Below, in pieces: positions 7,402 to 14,507 of a DNA stretch of 17,717 nucleotides. The notes under the pieces were generated by a model that had not been told where the DNA came from, did not search any database, and worked only from the letters and a program-made list of their open reading frames with translations. Position 1 is the first letter of the stretch. Every line of letters starts with the position of its first letter. This DNA comes from Bifidobacteriaceae bacterium (GTDB taxonomy: Bacteria; Actinomycetota; Actinomycetes; Actinomycetales; Bifidobacteriaceae), in contig JAUMUB010000009.1 of assembly GCA_030530905.1 (NCBI GenBank), positions 1-17,717 of the forward strand, given 5' to 3'. The translations under genes and the position numbers were made by a program.

Positions 7402-8445
7402 ATGAGTGATAACAGCGAATTTGAAGAAATTATTAGCAACCAGTTTATTGAAAAAACTGACGAAGCTATTACTCAAGCAGGCAAGTTTAACGACACTATC
7501 TTAGATAGTATGGCAACAAGTCCTGTGGATGATGAGGGTAATCCCATTCCGGTAACCATTCCTATTGCTATTAGTAAAGATATTAGTGTTATTTTCACTA
7601 CGCGCTTAGGAGGAGTTTCTCAAGACGATTATGCCTCACTGAATCTCGGCGGATTAGGCGGTGACAATATTGCGCATGTTCAGCGCAATCGTGCGAGTAT
7701 AGCACACGAAATTCAAGCCGACCTAAGCTTAGTGAAGCAAGTTCATAGTGCACGCGTAGTAGATGTTGATGAAATATTCAAAAATAATACTGAATACGGT
7801 TTTGATGCTACTGGCATGACTGATGATATTCAGGTTGAAGCAGATGCGCAGGTTACCAGCAAAACAAATTGTGCAATAGGAGTTTTTGCTGCTGACTGCT
7901 TACCAGTGCTATTTGCGGATTTAGAGTCAGGAATAATTGGCGTTGCACATTGCGGTAGAAAAGGCTTGCTCCAAGGTGTTATTGAAAACACGGTAAACGC
8001 CATGCTTGAAAAAGGCTCTTCGCGTGAGAATATTGTTGCGGTGATTGGACCATGTATTTGTGGCAATTGTTATGAGGTTGGGGATGAAATAGCTGACGAG
8101 TTTGAGAAGCGTTTCCCTCTTACCAAAACAACTACTCGTTTTGGCGGTACTGGTATTGATATTCAGGAAGCTGCAATGATTGATTTATCGTTCGCAGGCA
8201 TTACCAAAATTGCCCACTCTCGACCACGTGTTGAAGCGGCAACCCAGTATTTAGCACAAGATGAAGAGTTAACAAACTTATGCGAAATGGATTCAGAGGG
8301 CGCAAGCTTATCTCAACGATTGCAGGACATGCAAGATACGATGTGCACGTTCGAAAATGCTTTATGGTATTCTCACCGTCGTTCCTCTAAATCTAAAAAA
8401 CAGCATGAGGGGCGTTTTGCTGCTTTTATCATGCGCAGAGGGTGA
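7402..8445 (+). CDS. pgeF: PgeF/YfiH-type multicopper polyphenol oxidase family protein
   Basis: Member of the family once called laccase-domain or polyphenol oxidase (DUF152). E. coli YfiH/PgeF keeps L-Ser out of the peptidoglycan stem peptide, and other homologues act on purine nucleosides. The metal-site residues are present: H115 in KQVHSARV, C166 in AADCLPVLF, H183 in GVAHCGRKG. IGPCICGNCYEVG (215-227) and the closing YSHRRS are also family features. At 347 residues it is about 100 longer than E. coli YfiH, owing to an N-terminal extension of about 50 residues and an insertion near 285-315. The GTG at 7393 is an alternative start. Neither start has a visible Shine-Dalgarno. It begins 21 bases after the U32 gene and its stop codon is six bases from the ispD start, suggesting co-transcription. 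Confidence 0.87.
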   Translation: MSDNSEFEEIISNQFIEKTDEAITQAGKFNDTILDSMATSPVDDEGNPIPVTIPIAISKDISVIFTTRLGGVSQDDYASLNLGGLGGDNIAHVQRNRASIAHEIQADLSLVKQVHSARVVDVDEIFKNNTEYGFDATGMTDDIQVEADAQVTSKTNCAIGVFAADCLPVLFADLESGIIGVAHCGRKGLLQGVIENTVNAMLEKGSSRENIVAVIGPCICGNCYEVGDEIADEFEKRFPLTKTTTRFGGTGIDIQEAAMIDLSFAGITKIAHSRPRVEAATQYLAQDEELTNLCEMDSEGASLSQRLQDMQDTMCTFENALWYSHRRSSKSKKQHEGRFAAFIMRRG

Positions 8446-8450
8446 TTTTG

Positions 8451-9173
8451 ATGAGTAATCCTGTTGTTGCTGTCGTCTTGGCTGCTGGTATTGGTTCGCG
8501 TTTTGATCCTCAAGAACCAAAGCAGCTAGTTAGCATACTCAAAAAGCCGATAGTGTGCTGGAGTATTGAATCATTCGAGCGCAATGCGAATGTAAGCGAT
8601 ATTATCGTTGTAGTCAATAGTGTAGTGCGTAAGCATGTAGAGTCGCTTATTGAAGAATGCCAGTATTCAAAAGTTCGCTGTGTTATTAATGGTGGAAAAG
8701 AGCGCGTAGATAGCACACTTGCCGCATTACAGCTTTTGCAAGACCAACATATTCCTCATGATGCAAAAATTTTAATTCACGATGGAGTACGCCCATTCAT
8801 TTCTCAAGAAGTGATTGATAATTGCGTGCGCATATTAGATGAGTATGATGCGGCCACTGTCGCTATACCCTCAACAGACACAATATTGCTTACGCGAACG
8901 AATGAGCGCAATAACGATATTATCCAAAATGTTCCAGAACGAACACAAACGTTTAGGGCGCAAACCCCGCAAGTATTCCGCTTTCATACTATTCGAGATG
9001 CCTACATACTTGCTGCTAAAGATCCGCAATTTCATCCAACTGATGATACTCGTGTAGTCGTAGACTATATGCCTCAAGTTCAAGTAGGTATTGTTCAAGG
9101 TAGCGAATCTAATATTAAAATCACGACGCGTGCTGATATTCCTGTTGCAACGCAAATTGCGCAAACTCTGTAA
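8451..9173 (+). CDS. ispD: IspD/TarI-family cytidylyltransferase, probably IspD
   Basis: Predicted to join CTP to 2-C-methyl-D-erythritol 4-phosphate, the third step of the MEP isoprenoid pathway. The 240 residues start with the nucleotide-binding VVLAAGIGSR...PKQ, with R17 and K24 spaced as R20/K27 of E. coli IspD. Then come GGKERVDSTLAAL (81-93), HDGVRPF (110-116) with D111 and R114, RAQTPQVF (169-176), TDDTRVV (197-203) and NIKITT (221-226) with K223. The TDD favours IspD, but PKQ and the NVPERTQTF segment also resemble TarI (ribitol-phosphate cytidylyltransferase), so the substrate is not certain. The ATG at 8451 is preferred to the GTG at 8442, which overlaps the upstream stop. AGAGGG (8437-8442) lies eight bases ahead of the ATG. 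Likely in one operon with the two genes before it. Confidence 0.78.
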   Translation: MSNPVVAVVLAAGIGSRFDPQEPKQLVSILKKPIVCWSIESFERNANVSDIIVVVNSVVRKHVESLIEECQYSKVRCVINGGKERVDSTLAALQLLQDQHIPHDAKILIHDGVRPFISQEVIDNCVRILDEYDAATVAIPSTDTILLTRTNERNNDIIQNVPERTQTFRAQTPQVFRFHTIRDAYILAAKDPQFHPTDDTRVVVDYMPQVQVGIVQGSESNIKITTRADIPVATQIAQTL

Positions 9174-9210
9174 ATCAGCTCATAGAATTATTCGTATTCT
9201 AAGTATTTCT

Positions 9211-9240
9211 TTTACAGATTACGTATTATGCGAGTACACT
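9211..9240 (+). promoter_or_regulatory. Promoter of the pcp-like gene, predicted to give a leaderless mRNA
   Basis: TTTACA (9211-9216) and TACACT (9235-9240) are separated by 18 bases. Transcription would start about seven bases after the -10, at or next to the ATG at 9248. No Shine-Dalgarno is present. An alternative -10, TATTAT (9225-9230), lacks a good -35. A small AT-rich inverted repeat, TAGAAT (9183-9188)/ATTCTA (9196-9201), lies just upstream. Confidence 0.55.
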
Positions 9241-9247
9241 AGTGTTT

Positions 9248-9922
9248 ATGGAAAAAATTAATGTAGTTGTGTCTGGTTTTGACCCATATGAGGGTGTGGA
9301 AGTAAACCCGTCTTTTGAGGTTCCGCGCATACTAGCTGAGCGTGGCATGATTGATGCGAAAACCCTGCAAGATGAAGAGCTTGACGGAGTTGAAATTAGC
9401 ATAACTGCAGTTACCATGCCAGTGAGCTTTGAAGAAGCGTGGCCTCAATTATTAGCAACAATTAATGAGTCAAATCCGGATATCATCATTGCTACACGTT
9501 TACGTAAAGATGCTCGCAGTATCATGTTAGAGCGTTGTGCAACTAATATAATTGATTTAGATCATGGTGAGGGAGATAATTCTCGCCGTGTAAAAATTGA
9601 CGAGAATGGCCCTGCAGCATATTGGACAAAACTTCCATTAGGCTCTATTATTCACGCTTTCGCAGAGGATAACATTCCAGCTAATCTCAGTTCAGACGCT
9701 GGTATTTACGTATGTAATTCTTTATTTTATAATCTCTTAAATTGGGCAAGCAAGAAAGATCATGTAATTGCTGGCTTCGTTGGTTTGCCTAAAATTGTTG
9801 AAAATACGGGAATGTATCGGGCTTTGAGCTTAGAACAGCAGGTGCAAGCAGTTAGCGATGTAATTCGAGAATCTGTGAAATATTATCTGCACCCTTCCTC
9901 AAGTGATATCTTATTAGAATAA
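9248..9922 (+). CDS. pcp: Pyroglutamyl-peptidase I (C15) homologue lacking the catalytic His
   Basis: Resembles Pcp, the cytosolic cysteine peptidase that removes N-terminal pyroglutamate. It is 224 residues, the usual size. Family marks are the opening VSGFDPYEG...NPS (8-22), LERCATN (94-100) holding the triad Glu (E95), and AGIYVCNSLFY (151-161) holding the triad Cys (C156). The third triad member normally lies in a GFIH(V/I)P motif about 24 residues after the Cys. Here the matching stretch is AGFVGLP, with Gly (G179) in place of His. The usual GGR before the Glu motif is also lost (RKDAR). It may be inactive or have another role. The ATG at 9248 is chosen over the GTG at 9242, which would lie upstream of the predicted transcription start. 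Confidence 0.8.
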   Translation: MEKINVVVSGFDPYEGVEVNPSFEVPRILAERGMIDAKTLQDEELDGVEISITAVTMPVSFEEAWPQLLATINESNPDIIIATRLRKDARSIMLERCATNIIDLDHGEGDNSRRVKIDENGPAAYWTKLPLGSIIHAFAEDNIPANLSSDAGIYVCNSLFYNLLNWASKKDHVIAGFVGLPKIVENTGMYRALSLEQQVQAVSDVIRESVKYYLHPSSSDILLE

Positions 9923-10044
9923 CCAAAGCCGTATGCTGTTTTAATGTGTATATTGTTTGTGCAAATGCAAATAGAACTATAAAAAATAATTTATAACGCG
10001 TACAATTTTATATAGGCAAATATTAAGAATAGAAAGGAATCAGT
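9923..10044. other. AT-rich intergenic region upstream of the DivIVA-like gene
   Basis: This 122-base spacer is strongly AT-rich and has several -10-like hexamers: TATAAA (9978-9983), TACAAT (10001-10006) and TATATA (10009-10014). None has a convincing -35 at the right distance. No terminator for the preceding gene is evident. GAAAGGA (10032-10038) is a good Shine-Dalgarno six bases ahead of the next start. Confidence 0.5.
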
Positions 10045-11511
10045 ATGGCTGAGCAGTTTCCAGTTGTTTTACGCGGTTATGATAAAGAAAAAGTTGATAA
10101 AGCCATTACTGATTATGAATCCATGCTGGAACGTCTTCGTCAGCAGGTTCGTCAAGGCGATGAGCAAATTGTGCGCTTACGAGCAAAATTGCAAGAAGAG
10201 AAGAATAATAATGCTGAATCTTCTCACGCATCTTTTGCATCATTAGGCGCGAATGCTCAGCAAATGCTTGCTTCTGCTGAGCAGACTTGTGATGAACTGT
10301 TGAATCGTGCTAAGCAGGATGCTGCAAGTACTCGTACAAGTGCGCAAGCACAAGCGGATACTTTAATAAATAATGCAAAAATTGATGTGCAACGTATGGT
10401 TGATGAAGCTCATGCGAAAGCAGAAGAAATCTTACGTGTTGCGCGAGAAGAATCTGATATGTTGCAGAAGAATGCGCAAGAGGAATCTGAAAAACTTCGA
10501 GATCAAACTTCCCGATCTGCTGTTGAACAACGTCAAGCCTTAAGTCTTGAAATTGAGAATTCACGCGAAGAGCATTTGAAGCGAATTGCAGCAGAAAAGG
10601 CAACTCATGAGCGTGAGCTTGCTGATCTGAAAGCACAGGCCGTGTCGCAAATTGCTGCTCAGCGTAAAGAGGCTAATGAGGAAATCAGTAAGCTTAAAGC
10701 TGAATCGAATGATCAGATTGAAAAAGCTTTGAATGAGGCAAATCAGAAGCTTGCAGATGTTCGCGACCAGGTTTCAAAGATGATGAATGAGGCTCAACGC
10801 AAAGCTCAAGAGATAGTTGATGATGCGAATAATCAGGCTCAAGAGATTAAAGATAACGCTGAAATTTCTCGGTCTGAAACCATTAGTCAGGTTAACGCAG
10901 AAGTGGAGCAGATTCGTGCAGATATTGCTTCTCAGCAGGACGAGGCCACTGCGAAAGTTAATGAGCTGTTAGAACAGTTGAAACAAAGTCGTGAAGAGGC
11001 TCAGCAGCAGGCTGATGAATTGCTTTCTCAAGCTCAACAGCAGCGTGAAGAAGCAGACGAGTATGCAAATCAAAAGCGCAATGATGCTGAAACACAAGCA
11101 AAGCAAATAGTTCAGCAAGCTGATGAACAGGCAGCTCAAGAGCTTGAAGTACGCCGTAATGCTGCTCAAAAAGAGTTGGATGCTTTGCGTAATCATATTG
11201 AAGCTTTGCAACATCGTGAGGCTCAAATCACTCAGCATGTGTCTGAATTAAAATCATTATTTGCGAATGCGTTTAATGCGTCAGCGTTCGGTGCTGATGA
11301 TGATTCAGATTTGCCAGTGTTTAATGCGATTGACAGCACTGAAGGTGCAAGCGGCTTATTTGATGATTTGGATGATCAGTCTCAGGCGGATGACGAATCA
11401 GAAAACTCTGATCAAGTAGATAGCGCATATGATTCTCAAGAAAATGAGAATGAAAACTCTGCGTCTGAAAATTCTTTATCTGAAGAGACTTCATCGCAAA
11501 ACGAAGAATAA
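10045..11511 (+). CDS. DivIVA-domain long coiled-coil protein
   Basis: 488 residues with three regions. The N-terminal 35 residues match the DivIVA membrane-curvature module: F5, then the R10-G11-Y12 turn, then EKVDKAITDYESMLERL. Residues about 70-405 are almost pure heptad or 11-residue coiled coil, rich in Ala, Gln and Glu, with recurrent AxxxA...I and AQxEI units and no membrane segment. Residues about 415-488 are a disordered acidic tail of Asp, Glu, Ser and Asn. DivIVA/Wag31 proteins mark negatively curved membrane at poles and septa and direct growth in Actinobacteria. This one is about twice the usual size and in architecture recalls the Streptomyces polar scaffolds Scy and FilP. A role in polar growth, septum placement or cell shape is inferred. 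A good Shine-Dalgarno precedes it and a strong terminator follows, so it is probably a single-gene unit. Confidence 0.85.
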   Translation: MAEQFPVVLRGYDKEKVDKAITDYESMLERLRQQVRQGDEQIVRLRAKLQEEKNNNAESSHASFASLGANAQQMLASAEQTCDELLNRAKQDAASTRTSAQAQADTLINNAKIDVQRMVDEAHAKAEEILRVAREESDMLQKNAQEESEKLRDQTSRSAVEQRQALSLEIENSREEHLKRIAAEKATHERELADLKAQAVSQIAAQRKEANEEISKLKAESNDQIEKALNEANQKLADVRDQVSKMMNEAQRKAQEIVDDANNQAQEIKDNAEISRSETISQVNAEVEQIRADIASQQDEATAKVNELLEQLKQSREEAQQQADELLSQAQQQREEADEYANQKRNDAETQAKQIVQQADEQAAQELEVRRNAAQKELDALRNHIEALQHREAQITQHVSELKSLFANAFNASAFGADDDSDLPVFNAIDSTEGASGLFDDLDDQSQADDESENSDQVDSAYDSQENENENSASENSLSEETSSQNEE

Positions 11512-11524
11512 ATTAATATTTACT

Positions 11525-11566
11525 ACTTAGCATAGGTATTGTAATAGGTATCTATGCTAAGTTTTT
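11525..11566 (+). terminator. Intrinsic terminator after the DivIVA-like gene
   Basis: ACTTAGCATAG (11525-11535) pairs perfectly with CTATGCTAAGT (11552-11562), extendable by three pairs with one G-U, and is followed by TTTTT. It lies 13 bases after the stop. Confidence 0.9.
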
Positions 11567-11638
11567 ATTTGTATAACGATTATTCCCCGTTGCGCTTATG
11601 GTAGTAGGGAAGTCCTTTTGAAAATAGATGGAGATAAG

Positions 11639-12961
11639 ATGACACCGCTAAAGGAAGAAACCTTAAATCAGCTGGAACAGAAGTTTCAATCTGATGATAA
11701 AAACCGTATCGCAATGAATGCGGTAACTGCAGCAGGTATTGATGAGGTTGCGCGAAATTATGATCGTGCGCGTTTACTACAGCGCCGGTTTTCAGTGAGC
11801 TTGGATAACGGAGAAGCAACACATCAGGATCGTTCTGGTCGTTGCTGGTTATTTAGTTCTTTAAACGTGGCACGTTATGTGGCTAAAAAGAATCTTGGGC
11901 TTAAAGAGTTTGAGTTTTCTCAGAATTACGCAATGTACTATGACAAGTTAGAGCGTATTAACTACTTCTTAAAAGATGTGGCTGCATTAGTTCAAGCTGG
12001 AGAGCCGTCAGATTCACGACTCATACAACACTTATTATCTGATGTTATGGGTGATGGTGGCCAGTGGACTATGGCGATGAACGTATACAAGAAGTATGGT
12101 GCTGTTCCTAAGGATTTATTCCCTGAAACAGCATCCTCAAAGTGCACTTCTCAAATGAATACTCAGCTTCGCTCTTTATTGCACACAGCAGTATCTCATA
12201 TGTATGCTCATCCTGAGAATATCGATGAGATTGTAGCTAAAGGCGTTGAAGACGGTCACCGTATTCTCACCATCCATTTGGGTACTCCTCCAAAGAGTTT
12301 TGATTGGGAGTGGACCGACAAGGATGGTGAATTCCATCGTGACGGTGAAATAACGCCAGTAGAGTTCTGGAAGAAGTATGTGAACGCTGATTTAGAAGAC
12401 TACGTGTGCCTTGTTGACGATCCACGTGCAGAACATCCAAAGGGTAAGAAGATTGCTATCGAACATTTAGGTAATGTTGTTGGTGGTGACGCTACCGAGT
12501 ATTTGAACGTTCCAAATCAGTTCATGAAAGATTGTGTGAAGCGTATCCTCACTGAGTTGGAAATTCCAGTATGGTTTGGTGCTGACTGCCATCCTATGAT
12601 GGATCGTGTAAACGGTGCGTGGGCAACAGACTTGTTTGAATATGATCGCGTATACAATGTCGATTTTGATATGGATAAGGAAAATCGCGTTCGCTTCGCT
12701 GATTCTGCAATGAATCATGCTATGGCGTTTGTCGGTGTAGATGTTGCTGATGACGGTAGTACTCGCCGCTGGCGTGTAGAAAACTCTTGGGGTACAAAAA
12801 TTGCTGATAAGGGTTACTTCACTATGAGTGATGATTGGTTTACAGAATTCGTGTATGAGGTTGCTGTTCCAAAGTCATTCCTTCCAAAAGAATATCTTAA
12901 GGAACTTGAAGAGCCTGCAATTTCGCTACCAGCATGGGATCCAATGGGCGCATTAGCTTAA
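11639..12961 (+). CDS. pepC: Aminopeptidase C (bleomycin hydrolase family, C1B)
   Basis: Cytosolic papain-fold aminopeptidase that forms a self-compartmentalised hexamer and trims N-terminal residues from peptides. Numbering from the ATG at 11639 gives 440 residues. The catalytic residues are all seen: oxyanion Q63 and Cys69 in HQDRSGRCWLFSSLN, His360 in NHAMAFVGV, and Asn382 in VENSWGTK. C1B marks include FEFSQNYAMYYDKLER (91-106), GDGGQW (138-143) and PVWFGADCHP (310-319). An in-frame TTG at 11618 has its own AGGGA upstream and would add seven residues. The ATG with GGAGA (11630-11634) is preferred. The protein ends in Ala, in line with the family's C-terminal tail that reaches into the active site. 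It lies between two terminators, so it is probably transcribed alone. Confidence 0.96.
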   Translation: MTPLKEETLNQLEQKFQSDDKNRIAMNAVTAAGIDEVARNYDRARLLQRRFSVSLDNGEATHQDRSGRCWLFSSLNVARYVAKKNLGLKEFEFSQNYAMYYDKLERINYFLKDVAALVQAGEPSDSRLIQHLLSDVMGDGGQWTMAMNVYKKYGAVPKDLFPETASSKCTSQMNTQLRSLLHTAVSHMYAHPENIDEIVAKGVEDGHRILTIHLGTPPKSFDWEWTDKDGEFHRDGEITPVEFWKKYVNADLEDYVCLVDDPRAEHPKGKKIAIEHLGNVVGGDATEYLNVPNQFMKDCVKRILTELEIPVWFGADCHPMMDRVNGAWATDLFEYDRVYNVDFDMDKENRVRFADSAMNHAMAFVGVDVADDGSTRRWRVENSWGTKIADKGYFTMSDDWFTEFVYEVAVPKSFLPKEYLKELEEPAISLPAWDPMGALA

Positions 12962-12979
12962 GTCATTCTCAATAAGAAC

Positions 12980-13019
12980 AATAGTAAAGGCGGGTTTAGT
13001 ACCCGTCTTTACTATTTAA
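12980..13019 (+). terminator. Hairpin terminator after pepC
   Basis: AATAGTAAAGGCGGGT (12980-12995) pairs with ACCCGTCTTTACTATT (13001-13016) over 16 positions with one G-U, around the 5-base loop TTAGT. The T-run after it is short (TTTAAT). The symmetry would also allow function on the other strand. TCTTTACTA from the right arm recurs at 13026-13034. Confidence 0.75.
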
Positions 13020-13027
13020 TATCAGTC

Positions 13028-13041
13028 TTTACTAAAGTAAA
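13028..13041. repeat. Short inverted repeat with partial copy of the pepC terminator arm
   Basis: TTTACT-AA-AGTAAA is a 6-base inverted repeat. It lies inside a repeat of TCTTTACTA, which is also found in the right arm of the preceding terminator (13006-13014). Function unknown; it may be a remnant of a duplicated terminator or an operator. Confidence 0.35.
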
Positions 13042-13088
13042 TTGTAGTCTTGATTTTATTTATATTCTGCAGAAAATGTCAGTAATAT

Positions 13089-13137
13089 TTGTAATAAAAG
13101 CTCACGAATGTGTAAGAATACGATTAATATTCTTACA
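13089..13137 (+). promoter_or_regulatory. Possible promoter with overlapping operator upstream of the first DAHP synthase
   Basis: A perfect 10-base inverted repeat, TGTAAGAATA (13111-13120)/TATTCTTACA (13128-13137), is separated by seven bases. Its left arm covers a possible -10, TAAGAA (13113-13118), with TTGTAA (13089-13094) 18 bases upstream. No T-run follows, so an operator is more likely than a terminator. The rest of the 262-base interval holds GCAAATA twice in tandem (13184-13197) and the Shine-Dalgarno AAGGAG (13212-13217), but no leader peptide rich in aromatic codons. Confidence 0.4.
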
Positions 13138-13223
13138 AATAGTAAATAATGTTGCATAATGGTGTATATTTGTTGTTACTTGTGCAAATAGCAAATAGTG
13201 CGTGCAGAAATAAGGAGTACTTT

Positions 13224-14354
13224 ATGGCAGGTTTAGTTGGGCCTCAAAGTTCAGAAGAACAGCATAGGCTTGATGAGCAAGCAGTTCTGCCTGAAACTGT
13301 TGATGTTAACATTCGTCAGCTTGATCCAATTCCTGCGCCACGAGCTTTTATTAAAGAACTTCCTATTACAGATGAAATGAGCAAAACCGTATTACAATCA
13401 CGTCAAGAAATACGCGATGTATTGCACGGCAGAGATAATCGTCTACTTGTTATTGTTGGACCTTGCTCTATTCACGATCCTAAAGCAGCGTTAGATTACG
13501 CAAACAGGTTGAAGAAGCTTCGTGAAGAAGTAAAAGACGATTTGCTTATTGTTATGCGCGTTTATTTTGAAAAACCACGAACCACAATCGGTTGGAAAGG
13601 TTTGATCAACGACCCTGATTTAGACGGTCAGTTCGACATCAGAAAAGGTATGTGGCTTGCAAGAAAAGTATTGCGTGATGTGGTAAATCTAGGTATTCCT
13701 ACCGCAACAGAATGGCTTGACCCAATAACCCCACAATATCTTTGTGATTTAGTGAGTTGGGGTGCAATTGGCGCTCGCAATACGGAAAGCCAAGTACACC
13801 GTGAGCTGGCTAGTGGTCTATCCATGCCAGTTGGTTTCAAAAATTCAACCGATGGTTCTGTAAAAGCTGCAGCAGATTCATGCTACGTGTCTGGCTTTAG
13901 TCATCACTTTTTGTCAATTAACCTAGACGGTCGAGTTATTTCAGCAGAAACAAAAGGCAATCCTGACTGTCATATCGTCTTACGTGGTTCAAGCTCAGGA
14001 CCAAATTATGATAGGAAATCTGTTGAAAACGCATTAACAGCGTTAAAGGAATCGCAGGCTAAAGGGCCTAATGAGCATGGACTAGTAGTGGATTGCTCAC
14101 ACGGTAATTCAGGTAAAGATGAGCAACGTCAAGAACAAGTGGTTCGTGAGATTGCAGTACGCATCGCTCAAGGAGAGCGTGATATTACTGGAATTATGAT
14201 GGAAAGCTTTATCGAAGCTGGCAGTCAAAAAACAGCACCTTTATCTCAGCTCGTTTATGGAAAATCAATAACCGATAAATGTATTTCATGGGATCACACA
14301 GAATCCCTATTGCGAGAATTAGCGCAAAGTGTACGTCAACGCCGCACACACTAA
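13224..14354 (+). CDS. aroG: 3-deoxy-7-phosphoheptulonate (DAHP) synthase, class I, copy 1
   Basis: Condenses phosphoenolpyruvate and erythrose 4-phosphate, the first step of the shikimate pathway. 376 residues, AroF/G/H type (I-alpha). Metal ligands are C81 in VGPCSIHD, H293 in CSHGNSGK, E327 in MMESF and D351 in SITDKC. The substrate-binding segments MRVYFEKPRTT (111-121), GARNTESQVHRELASG (183-198), GFKN (204-207, with K206) and LRGSSSGPNY (253-262) are intact. The reading frame stays open back to 13149, but AAGGAG (13212-13217) six bases before the ATG at 13224 fixes the start, and the upstream residues do not look like the family. The AroF/G/H feedback class (Phe, Tyr or Trp) cannot be told from this sequence. 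A second copy follows 153 bases downstream. Confidence 0.95.
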   Translation: MAGLVGPQSSEEQHRLDEQAVLPETVDVNIRQLDPIPAPRAFIKELPITDEMSKTVLQSRQEIRDVLHGRDNRLLVIVGPCSIHDPKAALDYANRLKKLREEVKDDLLIVMRVYFEKPRTTIGWKGLINDPDLDGQFDIRKGMWLARKVLRDVVNLGIPTATEWLDPITPQYLCDLVSWGAIGARNTESQVHRELASGLSMPVGFKNSTDGSVKAAADSCYVSGFSHHFLSINLDGRVISAETKGNPDCHIVLRGSSSGPNYDRKSVENALTALKESQAKGPNEHGLVVDCSHGNSGKDEQRQEQVVREIAVRIAQGERDITGIMMESFIEAGSQKTAPLSQLVYGKSITDKCISWDHTESLLRELAQSVRQRRTH

Positions 14355-14409
14355 AACCTGTTATAGCGTGTTGTGTAATCATTAACGTTTTGAGCTAAAA
14401 CAAGGTTTT
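14353..14409 (+). terminator. Possible weak terminator after DAHP synthase copy 1
   Basis: AAAACC (14353-14358), overlapping the stop codon, with the following TGTTATAGC (to 14367) can pair with GCTAAAACAAGGTTTT (14394-14409), with one mismatch and one bulged A. The loop is 26 bases and the T4 is part of the stem, so efficiency is doubtful. Confidence 0.35.
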
Positions 14410-14471
14410 AAAAAAGATTATACATATCATCATTTGCGCATATGCTGTTAAACTTCAGTAATAAGCCGTGT

Positions 14472-14500
14472 TTTACAGAACTATAGGCTATTCTTATAAA
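14472..14500 (+). promoter_or_regulatory. Promoter of DAHP synthase copy 2, predicted to give a leaderless mRNA
   Basis: TTTACA (14472-14477) and TATAAA (14495-14500) are separated by the ideal 17 bases. Transcription should start about seven bases on, at or one base before the ATG at 14508. No Shine-Dalgarno lies ahead of that ATG. The same -35 hexamer and layout occur before the pcp-like gene. Confidence 0.65.
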
Positions 14501-14507
14501 AGACATA

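Noticed and set aside
11618..11638. TTG start for pepC seven codons upstream
   Set aside because: Possible, since AGGGA lies ahead of it, but the ATG at 11639 has a closer GGAGA and gives a more family-like N-terminus.
13184..13197. Tandem GCAAATA GCAAATA as a possible repeat array or iteron
   Set aside because: Only two short units in an AT-rich leader; no further copies nearby and no origin-like context.
13149..13223. In-frame N-terminal extension of DAHP synthase copy 1 with a hydrophobic LLLLVQIA segment
   Set aside because: A strong Shine-Dalgarno (AAGGAG, 13212-13217) sits correctly before the ATG at 13224, and a secreted DAHP synthase makes no sense. It also has no stop and few aromatic codons, so it is not an attenuator leader peptide.
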